From positions 310,001 to 374,000 of the forward strand of contig NZ_AOGX02000015.1 of the NCBI RefSeq assembly GCF_000332475.2: a DNA stretch of 64,000 bases, in the 5' to 3' direction. Below are positions 44,802 to 54,372 of this stretch, piece after piece. Source of the DNA: Leptospira yanagawae serovar Saopaulo str. Sao Paulo = ATCC 700523 (GTDB lineage: Bacteria; Spirochaetota; Leptospiria; Leptospirales; Leptospiraceae). Position 1 is the first letter of the stretch. Each line of letters starts with the position of its first letter. The notes beneath the pieces are model-generated. The model was not told the DNA's origin. It did not search any database and saw only the letters and a program-made list of their open reading frames with translations. The position numbers were made by a program, and so were the translations under genes.

Positions 44802-45833
44802 TCATTTCGTCATAGTTTTTGTGAATTTGTGACGGTAGTACTTCATTTTCGCTTGGATTTGGCAAGAATACCCCGAAATCATCGCATCAAACTTGTCTGC
44901 TTTGCTCTCATTCCGTTCGTCAGCGATCCGGATGTACCGAAAATTAGGTTCGATAGCCTCCGAAAATTCCCGTTTGTTCCAGTCCACATACCGCCAGGCG
45001 CTAAAACTATGGTTCACTCCTACCTTTTCGTCGATGGTCCCAATCAGCTGGAATTTAGATTCACAGGGTGTCCGGAAGAAAATGTAACGATTGAAAAAAT
45101 ACAGAATGGTCCTGTGAGGGTTGGCATCCAAAACGGATCGAAAGTGTTCCTTCATTTCTTCCACAGTGTAAAACAAATCGGGTCCAGAATTGGTGCTGCG
45201 AAAGATCACGGGCGAAAACTCATTCGGAGTATAAAGTTTTGTCAAAATGCGAATGTAGGAAGGGTCATCCAATCGATAGGGAATTTCGTTAAAGGCAAAC
45301 GGAAACGGATCCCGTTCCGTCAGATGGATTTCGATATAACGGGTATGATCGTATTCAGGGTCATTGATGTCGGTAGCGACAATTTTTTTGATGTAACGAG
45401 AGAGGAATTGGTCTTCATACAAATCTCTGACTGTCACTGCTCCTTCTTCATAGAGAATGGCACTTCCAAAATCAATAAAACTAGCACCATCTAACAGACG
45501 TCCTATGGATCCATACTGGTGGTGTAAAATGCGATTCCGAAAGATTGATCGTAAAATCAAATTATGATCATACAAACGTTTACGACCTGACCTTTGTTCT
45601 ACGACTGTATTTTTTGTTTTTTTGACTTTGTAATAATGGATGTGATTGGCTAGACCAAAACGTAATTTTTCAAACGCATGGTTTTCTAAAACACGTTTTT
45701 CATCTTCTTCATTTTCAATGATAGTGGTTTCCGCGACCAATGGCAAAACAAGTCCAAAACCCATACTAATTTGGCAGAGGATTAAAATGAAAACGAATCG
45801 TTTTGTTAAGAATGAAGAAAATTTGAAAAACAC
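44802..45833 (-). CDS. exported protein of unknown function
   Basis: 343 aa starting with GTG: a hydrophobic signal segment (~10-34, FVFILILCQISMGFGLVLPLVA) and a soluble domain. The segment FIDFGSAILYEEGAVTVRDLYE followed by IVATDINDPEY is faintly like the Gly- and Asp-motifs of a Rossmann methyltransferase, but I cannot support that call. A Cys pair (TPCESK, YSCQIQ) may form a disulfide. The start is uncertain (ATG at 45764 is also in frame but would cut the signal). Probably periplasmic or membrane-anchored. Confidence 0.65.
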   Translation of the reverse strand: MFFKFSSFLTKRFVFILILCQISMGFGLVLPLVAETTIIENEEDEKRVLENHAFEKLRFGLANHIHYYKVKKTKNTVVEQRSGRKRLYDHNLILRSIFRNRILHHQYGSIGRLLDGASFIDFGSAILYEEGAVTVRDLYEDQFLSRYIKKIVATDINDPEYDHTRYIEIHLTERDPFPFAFNEIPYRLDDPSYIRILTKLYTPNEFSPVIFRSTNSGPDLFYTVEEMKEHFRSVLDANPHRTILYFFNRYIFFRTPCESKFQLIGTIDEKVGVNHSFSAWRYVDWNKREFSEAIEPNFRYIRIADERNESKADKFDAMISGYSCQIQAKMKYYRHKFTKTMTK

Positions 45834-45863
45834 AACTGCTGAGATGAACTGATTCGGTTAAAA

Positions 45864-45895
45864 ACCCGGATGTATTTTGAACATACAAGCCGGGT
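45864..45895 (-). terminator. rho-independent terminator after nuoI
   Basis: Two-part stem: ACCCGG/CCGGGT outer and TGTAT/ATACA inner with a small bulge, followed on the minus strand by a TTTTT run. It lies 27 bp after the nuoI stop codon. Confidence 0.8.
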
Positions 45896-45921
45896 ATCGA
45901 TTTTGTAGATAGGTTAGAATT

Positions 45922-46449
45922 TTAATTCCTTTGGCCGAGGATAGGACCACCTGTTTTTTCCATCATCCTTTCTTTGGTTAAAAACAAATCCTCTCGGTTG
46001 TCTGCTGCCATCTCACCAGTTCCATCCAAATAAATGGCACCTTTTGGACATGCCTCTTCGCATAACCCACAGAAGATGCAACGTAGCAAATTGATTTCAA
46101 ATTTTTTCGCAAACTTATCTTCTGGGTGAAGGTGTTGGCGTTCTGCTGGTACTTCTGCGGCCTCAATATGAATTGCATTGGCTGGACAAATCCACATACA
46201 ACAAAAACATGCTGTACACCTTTCTCGGCCTTGTTCATCGCGTTTCATCGAGTGCATTCCACGAAATCGTGTTGAGTATTGTCGTTTTTTGTCAGGGTAT
46301 TCTATTGTGACCTGTTTATTAAAGAAGGCAACCCTTACAAAATGTTTGAGAGTGATCCAAAGGCCTTTACCAATGGACCAAAAGTAAAATTTTTCATACC
46401 AAGAAAACTGGTGTTTTTTGGCTACGTTGACGACATTAACGGTTCCCAA
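45922..46449 (-). CDS. nuoI: NADH-quinone oxidoreductase subunit I
   Basis: 175 aa ferredoxin-like subunit of complex I. Two 4Fe-4S motifs, [13 protein letters not shown] and [15 protein letters not shown], carry electrons toward quinone. The start is TTG: GGAGG lies 6 nt before it and no ATG exists in frame before the first cluster. It overlaps the end of nuoG by 14 nt, so translation is coupled. Only nuoG and nuoI are here; the other complex I genes must be elsewhere. Confidence 0.95.
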   Translation of the reverse strand: MGTVNVVNVAKKHQFSWYEKFYFWSIGKGLWITLKHFVRVAFFNKQVTIEYPDKKRQYSTRFRGMHSMKRDEQGRERCTACFCCMWICPANAIHIEAAEVPAERQHLHPEDKFAKKFEINLLRCIFCGLCEEACPKGAIYLDGTGEMAADNREDLFLTKERMMEKTGGPILGQRN

Positions 46450-47884
46450 CGGATGCCTCCATTTTATTTGTCATGGATTTTAAAATCAAACCTACAACAC
46501 CTGCCGACGAAAGTAATCCTTGGATGGGATTCATTGACTTTTCAAAATTTTGTTTGAGGCCGTTTTTATTGGTAAAACTTCCTTCCGCTTCACAAAAAAT
46601 TTGAATTGGTGCCGCCAAACTTGCGCTCTTCGCAGCTTCGGTCAAATTGGTATCGAAACAAATCACTTTGTTTGGATCAATGCCATCAGGAATAGCTTCT
46701 TTTAAAAGGATCACCAAATCAATTGATCCTTGTTTTACTGCAGAAACAATCCCTGAAATCCCAGAAGCAGTGGTAAGACCTAAGTCAATGGCTCCCTTTG
46801 TATTCGGGTGATTGTCTTTTGTGAGTAAAAAGTCAACTTGTTCGGTTTCTTTATTTTGGGCAGCCGTGACAAGTGTTTCCCATTGGATGGATTTTTCACC
46901 TAACTCATGTGAGAGTGTTTGCAAATTTTGTTTGAGTGCTTCCAAGGTTTCGTTGGATTCGTGAGCACCACCGAGAACTGCGATTGATTTGGCTTCTTTC
47001 AATCGATCAATGATTTTAGAAACCACAACTTGGGATGTTGAGTTTTTTCCATTTTCTAAATAACTGAACAAACGATTTTCATTCATCCAATCAATATCGA
47101 ATCGACCTTTGTCACATAGAAAAAACATTCCTTGTTCAAAGTTTTCACGCACCATATAACGATACATTTTATTGTCTCGCACATTCGTTGTTACATTACA
47201 TCCTGTAGAACAACCATGGCAAACGGATTTGTGTGATTTGTACCACCAAACTCGTGATTTAAATAATGTTTTGTTATTGAGTAGGGCTCCTACGGGGCAA
47301 ATGTCTGCAAGGGCACCTTGGTAGTTGTGAGCAATCGGTTCTGATTTGGCAAGGCCAATGATGGAATGGTTGCCTCGTTCAAAAAGTCCTAGGTTTGATT
47401 CTCCCACTTTTTCTTCTTCAAAGCGAACACAACGGTAACAAACGATACATCGATTGTGGTTGATGATGAGATTGGTTCCAATTTCTTCTTGAGGGATATT
47501 TCGTTTCTCAAATTCAAAACGCGAATGTCCAGTTCCCGATCCAAAGGCATTGTCTTGCAAACGACATTCCCCAGCTTTATCGCAAACCGGGCAATCTAAC
47601 GGGTGATTGGCGAGAAGGAATTCCATTGTACCAGCTCGTGCTTCTTTGACACGATCGGATTTTGTAATGATACCCATTCCCTCTTTTACAGGAGTATTAC
47701 ATGCGGCTTGTAAACGCGGCACCCCTTCAATCTCAATGAGACACATGCGGCACATACCGACAATGCTTAGAGCTGGGTGGTAACAGAAGTAAGGAATTTC
47801 GACTCCTACTTCTTTTGTTGCATCAATGAGGTTTTTCTTTTCGTCGACTTCGTATTCGACTCCGTCTATCTTTATCTTAACCAA
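46436..47884 (-). CDS. nuoG: NADH-quinone oxidoreductase subunit G, short form
   Basis: 482 aa, about half the length of the E. coli protein. N-terminal 2Fe-2S ferredoxin (Cys 34, 45, 48, 62), the His/Cys 4Fe-4S region [18 protein letters not shown], the second region [14 protein letters not shown] and a [10 protein letters not shown] cluster. The molybdopterin-like C-terminal domain is strongly shortened. TTG start with AGGGGG 7-8 nt upstream. Complex I electron transfer from NADH to quinone. Confidence 0.92.
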   Translation of the reverse strand: MVKIKIDGVEYEVDEKKNLIDATKEVGVEIPYFCYHPALSIVGMCRMCLIEIEGVPRLQAACNTPVKEGMGIITKSDRVKEARAGTMEFLLANHPLDCPVCDKAGECRLQDNAFGSGTGHSRFEFEKRNIPQEEIGTNLIINHNRCIVCYRCVRFEEEKVGESNLGLFERGNHSIIGLAKSEPIAHNYQGALADICPVGALLNNKTLFKSRVWWYKSHKSVCHGCSTGCNVTTNVRDNKMYRYMVRENFEQGMFFLCDKGRFDIDWMNENRLFSYLENGKNSTSQVVVSKIIDRLKEAKSIAVLGGAHESNETLEALKQNLQTLSHELGEKSIQWETLVTAAQNKETEQVDFLLTKDNHPNTKGAIDLGLTTASGISGIVSAVKQGSIDLVILLKEAIPDGIDPNKVICFDTNLTEAAKSASLAAPIQIFCEAEGSFTNKNGLKQNFEKSMNPIQGLLSSAGVVGLILKSMTNKMEASVGNR

Positions 47885-47938
47885 AGAACAGACCCCCTAG
47901 GTTTGATTAGACTTAGGTCTTTTGATTTTGTCAAACCT

Positions 47939-48679
47939 TCATTTGGAAATTATATTTACCTCGGGTAGATAGGCGTAGGGTTGTAAGTCGACAACATGAT
48001 TGGAGAAAAATTCGGAATCCACAAATAGGGAACTGGCTCTGATATTGGTCTGTTTTAGAATTTTGGCGATCAAATCATCTAAAATCTGTAAGGCACGGAC
48101 TTCATAAAAAAAAGCATTATCGAGATTGATTCTCAAATTGGTGAAAGAACCTCGCCCCGCTAGCGTCAACATAAAACGGTCGTAAATTTCCTCGGTTGAT
48201 TTTTTGCCAGGACAGCCTTTGATATCCAATTGGATTTGGGAAATGGAAAGTTCGGTCACATTCACCTGCAAAGGGAAATCTTTTTTGTCGATGATGTTTT
48301 CGGGTTTGAGTTGGAGGACTTGGGCGATTTTTTCGAGAAGGGCAGCATTTGCAATGGGTTTGAGCAAATAAGCTGTCACATGGCTGTATGCAGCACGTTT
48401 CACTTGGTCTTTTTCACTTACGGCAGTCACCATGATGACAGGAGTGAGTTTTAACATCTCCTTACCTTTTTGAAGAAAACTGATCCCATCCAAATAAGGC
48501 ATGTTCACATCACTGATCACCAAATCATAACTATTGTTTCGAATTTTGGTAAGCCCAGACATCCCGTCCACAACATGTGTTACGTCAAAATTATATCTCT
48601 CTAAAGTATGTAATAAAAGTTTGGCACTACTCTCATCATCTTCTAAGAGTAAAATTTTGTAAACTTTGGGACGATTCAT
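47939..48679 (-). CDS. response regulator with STAS-like output region
   Basis: 246 aa: receiver domain (~1-125) with LLLEDDES, the phospho-accepting Asp in LVISDVNMPYLDG (~57), VMVTA and LLKPIA (conserved Lys). The C-terminal part (~135-240) has no HTH. Its pattern (VNVTELSISQIQLDIKG, then LRINLDNAFFYEVRALQILDDLI) is suggestive of a STAS anti-sigma-antagonist-like fold, which I cannot prove. The cognate kinase is not visible. Lies 15 bp downstream of aroC on the same strand. Confidence 0.8.
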   Translation of the reverse strand: MNRPKVYKILLLEDDESSAKLLLHTLERYNFDVTHVVDGMSGLTKIRNNSYDLVISDVNMPYLDGISFLQKGKEMLKLTPVIMVTAVSEKDQVKRAAYSHVTAYLLKPIANAALLEKIAQVLQLKPENIIDKKDFPLQVNVTELSISQIQLDIKGCPGKKSTEEIYDRFMLTLAGRGSFTNLRINLDNAFFYEVRALQILDDLIAKILKQTNIRASSLFVDSEFFSNHVVDLQPYAYLPEVNIISK

Positions 48680-48694
48680 TCGATTATAGATCCT

Positions 48695-49831
48695 CTATTG
48701 GTTTGGAATGGCGTTTAAATTCGCATACTTCATAAACCATTTTGGTTGAAGTGCTCTTTGGTAAAGGTATGCATCAACTAACACTAAATTTACGACTGCT
48801 TCCACTATAGGTACTGCCCTAGGCAATACACAAGGATCATGACGGCCTTTCGCTTTGAGAATGGTTTCTTTGTTTTGGTCGTTCACGGTTTTTTGCTCTT
48901 TTTTAATCGTAGAGGTTGGCTTAAAAGCAGCACGAATCACAAGATCCATTCCATTGGAGATTCCACCTTGGATCCCTCCTGAACGATTTGTCCGTGTTTT
49001 CACTTTGCCTGTACCTTCTTCAATGTAAAATTCATCGTTATGTGTACTACCTGTTTGGCGAGTGCCTGCGAATCCAGATCCTACTTCAAATCCTTTACAA
49101 GCAGAAATCGATAAAATTGCTTTTGCTAAATCTGCATCTAACTTATCATATACGGGATCACCAAGTCCAGGTGGAAGGTTACGAACTACAACCTTTACCA
49201 CACCACCAACCGAATCCCCTTCATCCCTAAGTTTGCGAATGAGAGTTTCCATTTCTTCATTGGCAGATACTTTTGGACAACGTGTAGGAAATTGGTCCAC
49301 TGTGTCTCTTGAGATAGGGTATTCGTTTTCAGAGAGATTCGAATCAATGGGACCAATTGAATCCACAAATCCTACGGTTGAAATTCCCAATTCGTTTTCT
49401 AAAATCACTCGGGCAAGTCCAGCAGCGGCCACACGACCTATCGTTTCACGAACAGAAGATCGTCCCCCACCCACATGGGCTCTATGGCCATATTTTTCAG
49501 AATAGGTATAATCTGCATGGGAAGGTCGGAAAACATGTGCCATCTCATCATAATCACTGCCAATGGTATTTTGGTTGTTCACCTTCATAAGAATGGGGCT
49601 ACCGGTGGTTTTGCCTTCAAACACTCCCGATTCCACAACCATACGATCCTTTTCATCTCTCGGAGTTGTCAGATCATTTTGGCCTGGCCTACGGCGTGTT
49701 AGATCTTTTTGGATCTCTTCTTCCGGAAATGGAAGCCCTGCTGGCACTCCATCCACAACAACTCCAACGGAAGTTCCGTGAGATTCTCCATAGGTCGATA
49801 CTCTAAAAATTTTTCCCCAACTTGATGGCAT
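48695..49831 (-). CDS. aroC: chorismate synthase
   Basis: 378 aa, all landmarks present: [21 protein letters not shown] at the start, [24 protein letters not shown], and the C-terminal [16 protein letters not shown]. It converts EPSP to chorismate with reduced FMN, the last common step of aromatic amino-acid synthesis. The start overlaps the divergent tonB-like gene by 7 nt. aroD is 2 kb away in the divergent operon. Confidence 0.97.
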   Translation of the reverse strand: MPSSWGKIFRVSTYGESHGTSVGVVVDGVPAGLPFPEEEIQKDLTRRRPGQNDLTTPRDEKDRMVVESGVFEGKTTGSPILMKVNNQNTIGSDYDEMAHVFRPSHADYTYSEKYGHRAHVGGGRSSVRETIGRVAAAGLARVILENELGISTVGFVDSIGPIDSNLSENEYPISRDTVDQFPTRCPKVSANEEMETLIRKLRDEGDSVGGVVKVVVRNLPPGLGDPVYDKLDADLAKAILSISACKGFEVGSGFAGTRQTGSTHNDEFYIEEGTGKVKTRTNRSGGIQGGISNGMDLVIRAAFKPTSTIKKEQKTVNDQNKETILKAKGRHDPCVLPRAVPIVEAVVNLVLVDAYLYQRALQPKWFMKYANLNAIPNQ

Positions 49832-50388
49832 ATACGGACAATGAAAATGGAGATTGCATTCTCTCCAATAAAGTTTTTCATGAACTTGGAATGCACTCTC
49901 TCTTCAATGGACCCAAATACAAGGCACTTGGCTTTAGCATCGGGATTCACATTATGTTTCTAGTGCTTACCTTGGCAAATCTCTACAAAAGTGACATAGA
50001 TCCTTCAATGTTCCAACTGCGAAAAGGGGGGAGTATTTCTTCCTTTCAATTGAATCTGTCAACGGGACTCGGCGAAAAAAAAGATTCCGTTTCGGGGACC
50101 CATTCCCCAAGTGAAGGAACCAAAACCACAAACGATGAAATCTCCGATTTCCAAAATTGCCTCAGTTACCCCAGTTTGGCTTTGGAACAAAAACTGGAAG
50201 ACGATTGTGTTTACAGGCTCACTGTAAAAGAAGATGGCTCTCTGGAAAAAATTGCAGTGGTCACCGCATGTAGGTATGCGGTTTTTGATCAACAGGTACG
50301 ACGCCAACTCTCTGAATGGCAATTTTCGTATTCCAAAGGCAAAGAATTTGTACTCCCCATTAGGTTCCGTTTAGATGTCCGAGACTAA
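49825..50388 (+). CDS. TonB-like energy-transducer protein
   Basis: About 187 aa: one membrane helix (~33-51, [20 protein letters not shown]), a Ser/Thr-rich linker and a C-terminal domain (~105-185, [27 protein letters not shown] ... [14 protein letters not shown]) matching TonB C-terminal repeats. The linker is short, with no Pro-Lys/Pro-Glu stretch. The start is unsure: ATG 49825 overlaps aroC's start by 7 nt on the opposite strand; ATG 49891 would still keep the helix. First gene of the operon with the nusG-like, kdsD and aroD genes. Confidence 0.65.
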   Translation: MAYTDNENGDCILSNKVFHELGMHSLFNGPKYKALGFSIGIHIMFLVLTLANLYKSDIDPSMFQLRKGGSISSFQLNLSTGLGEKKDSVSGTHSPSEGTKTTNDEISDFQNCLSYPSLALEQKLEDDCVYRLTVKEDGSLEKIAVVTACRYAVFDQQVRRQLSEWQFSYSKGKEFVLPIRFRLDVRD

Positions 50389-50914
50389 CCCACATTCCGA
50401 AGAGAGTGCATGGTACATTGTTTATACCAAACCTCGTGCGGAAAAAAAACTCAGTGAACTCCTCCGAAAGTACAATATCGAGAATTATTTACCAATCCGT
50501 AAGGAACGTAAAAAATGGACGGATCGTTTTAAGTGGATCCAAGTCCCCATTTTGCCTTCTTATATTTTTGTGAAAATTGTCTTTTGGAGGGATAAAAATA
50601 AAGTCCTCCAACTCCCAGGTTCCCTACATTTTGTTTTCCATAAAGGGCAACCTGCAATCTTGGAACAAAACGATTTGGATGTTTTGGAACAAGGCCTAAA
50701 AGAATATGCGGAGTCTCTCAAAATGAACCCTGAATTATTATTCCAAAAAGGCAAAGTGGTTAAAATCATCGATGGATCTTTCCGTGGTAAAACCATGGAA
50801 ATCGTGAAAGTGAAAAACAAAACATTGGTCGTTTGTAGGATTCCAGGTGTGGAAACGATTTTTTCATATGAAATCAATATGGATCATATAGCCTGGGAGG
50901 AATTGATACAATGA
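50375..50914 (+). CDS. NusG-family transcription antitermination factor (specialised paralogue)
   Basis: 179 aa: an N-terminal NGN domain starting WYIVYTKPRAEKKLSELL with ENYLPIRKERKKWTDR and PSYIFVKI, and a C-terminal KOW domain (KGKVVKIIDGSFRGKTMEIVKV). UpxY/RfaH-like paralogues help RNA polymerase read long polysaccharide operons. It overlaps the tonB-like gene by 14 nt and kdsD by 4 nt (ATGA). Whether it is the housekeeping NusG or a specialist is an inference from context. Confidence 0.88.
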   Translation: MSETNPHSEESAWYIVYTKPRAEKKLSELLRKYNIENYLPIRKERKKWTDRFKWIQVPILPSYIFVKIVFWRDKNKVLQLPGSLHFVFHKGQPAILEQNDLDVLEQGLKEYAESLKMNPELLFQKGKVVKIIDGSFRGKTMEIVKVKNKTLVVCRIPGVETIFSYEINMDHIAWEELIQ

Positions 50915-51885
50915 AAGAAAAAGATATACTGACAATAGTTAAACAAGCCTTAGATGACGAAATTTCATCCCTTATTCATTTTAGAGAAAACTTAGATCCT
51001 TCTGTAAGAAACTGTGTCGAGTTAATCCTGAAGTCAAAAGGGAAAGTCATTGTCACTGGTGTTGGAAAGTCTGGCGATATTGCGAAAAAAATTTCCCATA
51101 CACTTTCTTCCACAGGGACATCTGCTTATTTTTTACACCCTACAGATGCCTCCCATGGAGACTCAGGAATTGTTGGACCTGACGATGTTGTGCTTGCCAT
51201 CGGAAAAAGTGGTGAATCTGAAGAACTCAATTATATTTTACCAACCCTTCGCAAAATTGGAGCAAAAATTGTTGGAATCACTGCCAACAACAAATCGAAG
51301 TTAGCGGAACTATCTGATGTTGTCATCATTACTCCAGTATTAAAAGAAGCTTGTCCTTTGGACCTCGCACCCACTTCTAGCACTACCATTGCTCTTGTTT
51401 TGGGAGACGCCATTGCGGTTGCTCTTATGGAATTAAAGGAATTCAAAGCAGATGACTTTGCATTGTACCATCCAGCAGGTCGACTGGGAAAAAGGTTATC
51501 CTTGTATTTATCCGATGTCATGCGAAAGGGAGAACGTAATGCTTCCATACCAATTGATGCCAATCTCGAAGTGATCCTAAAAGAAATCACCGAAAAAGGA
51601 ATTGGGGCAACAGGTGTAGTGGATAGTAAAGGAAATTTGGTTGGTCTCATCACAGACTATGACATACGAAAGTACCTCACCAAACATACTTTGTCTCCCA
51701 ACGTAACTGCAAAAGAAATGATGAATCCAAATCCCAATAGTTTCCAACCAAATGAAAAGGCATATGATGTTCTCATCAAAATGGAAGGACGCGAAAGACC
51801 AATTTCTGTGGCTCCAGTAGTCGATGAAAAGGGAGTTTTTGTTGGGATGATTTCCCTCCACGATTTATTACAAAAAGGATTATAA
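50911..51885 (+). CDS. kdsD: D-arabinose-5-phosphate isomerase (KpsF/GutQ)
   Basis: 324 aa: a SIS sugar-isomerase domain (~30-190, VIVTGVGKSGDIAKKI, SHGDSGIVGPDDVVLAIGKSGESEEL, and the conserved PLDLAPTSSTT) and two CBS domains (~205-320). It makes arabinose 5-phosphate from ribulose 5-phosphate, the first step of Kdo synthesis for lipopolysaccharide. Coupled to the nusG-like gene by ATGA. Confidence 0.95.
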   Translation: MKEKDILTIVKQALDDEISSLIHFRENLDPSVRNCVELILKSKGKVIVTGVGKSGDIAKKISHTLSSTGTSAYFLHPTDASHGDSGIVGPDDVVLAIGKSGESEELNYILPTLRKIGAKIVGITANNKSKLAELSDVVIITPVLKEACPLDLAPTSSTTIALVLGDAIAVALMELKEFKADDFALYHPAGRLGKRLSLYLSDVMRKGERNASIPIDANLEVILKEITEKGIGATGVVDSKGNLVGLITDYDIRKYLTKHTLSPNVTAKEMMNPNPNSFQPNEKAYDVLIKMEGRERPISVAPVVDEKGVFVGMISLHDLLQKGL

Positions 51886-51891
51886 ACAAAG

Positions 51892-52608
51892 ATGCCAGAT
51901 TCTTATAAAATTGTTGCTTCTGTCGGCGAAGACGAACTCCGCCACTTACAAAAAAAAGATGTAAAAGATGTAGATGTAATCGAAGTCCGCTTGGATTTAT
52001 TTTCTAGAAATTACATCCAAAAAGAGATGAAAAAAAAGATCAAAGCACTGGGTCTTCCTGTTCTTTTCACTTACCGCCGTGCAGAAGATAGTAGTGTTCG
52101 ATCCTATGTGAAACTTTTCCCAGAGGATGTAGAAGGGATCATTAAAGATTTTAATGACAACGCAAATTATTTGGATATAGAATTAAACCGTGAAGATACA
52201 ATTTTTCGAAATTATGAAACTTTGAACTATCGAATCATTTATTCTTATCATTCGTTTAAAAAATCAATTTTAGCTAATGAAATGAACCAATTCATTGCAA
52301 AGTCAAAACCCGTTAAGAAAAAAAATCCGATTTATAAATTTGCCATCACTCCAGAAAACATCGAGGAAACTGCTGATTTTTTAAACGATATCAAACTTCT
52401 TTCCAAAACACATACTATGATTGGAATTTGTATGGGAGAGCTTGGAATCATTTCACGTGTGTTTGGCGACAAATTCAATTCGTCATTCACTTATATGACG
52501 CTCGGTGAACCAAAAGCCCCTGGTCAAATTTCGGTGGATACGTTTAAAAAAATGCGAGCAGACCTTTTCAAAAGTCCACAATCGGCCAAAGAATCGAAAG
52601 ATGACTGA
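51892..52608 (+). CDS. aroD: type I 3-dehydroquinate dehydratase
   Basis: 238-aa Schiff-base class I enzyme: EVRLDLFSR, the general base His in YSYHSF, the Schiff-base Lys in IYKFAIT and GELGIISRVFGDKFNSS, then APGQIS. Converts 3-dehydroquinate to 3-dehydroshikimate in the shikimate pathway. Starts 6 bp after kdsD. The tail after ~225 is Lys/Ser-rich. Links to aroC across the divergent region. Confidence 0.93.
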   Translation: MPDSYKIVASVGEDELRHLQKKDVKDVDVIEVRLDLFSRNYIQKEMKKKIKALGLPVLFTYRRAEDSSVRSYVKLFPEDVEGIIKDFNDNANYLDIELNREDTIFRNYETLNYRIIYSYHSFKKSILANEMNQFIAKSKPVKKKNPIYKFAITPENIEETADFLNDIKLLSKTHTMIGICMGELGIISRVFGDKFNSSFTYMTLGEPKAPGQISVDTFKKMRADLFKSPQSAKESKDD

Positions 52609-52698
52609 TCAGGAGAGTCGTTAAAAGTTCACAAAAGGCAGAGTGTAAACGAATTTATCTAACGAATCATTTTTTTGCCAAAACGTGAACTCATACCT

Positions 52699-52733
52699 AT
52701 TGTAAAGAGTTGTCTCAATACAAACTTTACAAT
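52699..52733 (-). terminator. hairpin after the TPR-protein gene
   Basis: ATTGTAAAG / CTTTACAAT, a perfect 9-bp stem with a 17-nt loop, 11 bp after the TPR gene stop. No marked T-run, so a weak call. Confidence 0.45.
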
Positions 52734-52744
52734 ATTCCTTGCAT

Positions 52745-54319
52745 CTAAGGAACTTTACCTGCTTTTGTTCGCAAAAATTCTTGGAAAGAATGATCTTTCC
52801 ATACTTCTTTAAAATCTTTTTCTAAATTGGCAGAAGTCCAGTACTCTGGTTTCAAATCAGCTGCCAATTGGAACTCTTCTTTCGTTTTGGTGATGTCATT
52901 TTTTTTCGCATAACAACGTGCAAGTAGGTAATGGGCCGCAGAAGAACCTGAAGTTTTTTGCAAATACGGAATGGCAGAATCAATTTTTCCACCGTAGAAA
53001 TAATTTCTTCCTCGATAGAACAAATACTCACGACCTGAAGAAATGGTTGGGTCTTTTTCTAAAACAGCAAAGTATAAGTCAGCCGTATCAAAGGCATTGT
53101 TTTCCGTATATTTACGAGCTAATTTTAAAAATCCAACCTGATACTTTTCGGGAGTTTGTATTGGATCAGGGAATTTGTTTTTGATGAATTCAGAATATTT
53201 GGCAAAACTTGATTCAAATTTTTTGGTTTTGTTTCCCACTTCGAACATACAAACAAATCGAAACATATGAGATTCAACTTGGTTTGGATTAAAGGAAAGG
53301 GCTTTGTCAGATGACTGTATGCATTTTTCCCAATCCGATTTTTGTTCATACAATCTTGCTAGGGCTAAAAGAGGTGTGTCCTTTGGAACTTGTTTAAAGG
53401 CCTCTAAAAAAGAAGATTCTGCCTTATCAATTTCTGCTAATTTTTGGTAAGCAATTCCCTCATTCAAATAAACATAATACAAAAACACATTTGTATCTTT
53501 TGAAAATGGATTTTTTTTCGCTCTTTCAAAAGATTCAATCGCAGCCTTAGGATCATCTAACCGTAGTTTAATGATACCCATTTTGTAATGGTATCTAGAA
53601 CGTGTTGGATTTTTTTCGATGAGTACGTTTAAATTGGTTTCTGCTTTATCGTATTTTTTTTCATCAAAAAGTGCGAGAACATAATCCCAACGTACGTCTT
53701 CCAAATTGGGTTGGTTTGCCAAAATCTGTTCGTAAGACTCACTCGGTTTTGTGGTTTCCTTGTCTTCTCCAGGTTCATCCACTTTTTTGATTGGATCTTT
53801 TTTGGAATCGGGTTGTTTCGAGTCTGTTTGTTTGGATTCGTGTTTTGGTTCAACTTTTGTTGGTTGGGTATATGTTTGCGTTGTAGAAGAAGGATTTCCT
53901 TTATTTCCTACAGCTCGGTTATAAATTTTTTGTACTTCTTCGTTTTTAGGGTCATACTTTAAATAACGAGAAGCATACGTAGCTGACAAATTCCAATCTT
54001 GGTGGTAATTAAAGAATAAAGCCAACTTCAATAAAACAGTTTTTCTTTGGTCTTTGTCTAAGTCAAGATCCGCTGCTCTTCTAAAATTTTGAATGGATTT
54101 TGGATAATCTTTTTTGTATTCGTAGATATATCCCAAATACATATAAGCCTCACCGTCTTGCGGGTGTGAGTCGGCGTGTTTCGTAAATTTTTTAATGGCT
54201 TCGCCGTATGCTTTTTTTGAAAAAGCCTTTTTTCCTTCTTTCATTGCATCGCTGTCAATGGCGAAGACTGTAGTATGAAAGATGACAAAAGTGAATAGAA
54301 AGGAAAGATATTTCCGCAC
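52745..54319 (-). CDS. exported TPR-repeat protein
   Basis: 524 aa: signal peptide (~3-20, FLFTFVIFHTTVFA), TPR repeats at ~25-125 (GKKAFSKKAYGEAIKKFTKHA, then AYMYLGYIYEYKKDYPKSIQ), a Lys/Pro/Asp/Glu-rich linker (~145-195), and a further long TPR array (~205-520). A periplasmic protein-interaction scaffold is likely; partner unknown. GTG 54319 was chosen because GGA lies 4 nt before it; a TTG three codons upstream has no ribosome site. Confidence 0.85.
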   Translation of the reverse strand: MRKYLSFLFTFVIFHTTVFAIDSDAMKEGKKAFSKKAYGEAIKKFTKHADSHPQDGEAYMYLGYIYEYKKDYPKSIQNFRRAADLDLDKDQRKTVLLKLALFFNYHQDWNLSATYASRYLKYDPKNEEVQKIYNRAVGNKGNPSSTTQTYTQPTKVEPKHESKQTDSKQPDSKKDPIKKVDEPGEDKETTKPSESYEQILANQPNLEDVRWDYVLALFDEKKYDKAETNLNVLIEKNPTRSRYHYKMGIIKLRLDDPKAAIESFERAKKNPFSKDTNVFLYYVYLNEGIAYQKLAEIDKAESSFLEAFKQVPKDTPLLALARLYEQKSDWEKCIQSSDKALSFNPNQVESHMFRFVCMFEVGNKTKKFESSFAKYSEFIKNKFPDPIQTPEKYQVGFLKLARKYTENNAFDTADLYFAVLEKDPTISSGREYLFYRGRNYFYGGKIDSAIPYLQKTSGSSAAHYLLARCYAKKNDITKTKEEFQLAADLKPEYWTSANLEKDFKEVWKDHSFQEFLRTKAGKVP

Positions 54320-54372
54320 GGATTCCAAACTAGTTGGAACCCATGGGAATGAAAGGGATTTTTGGAAAAAAG

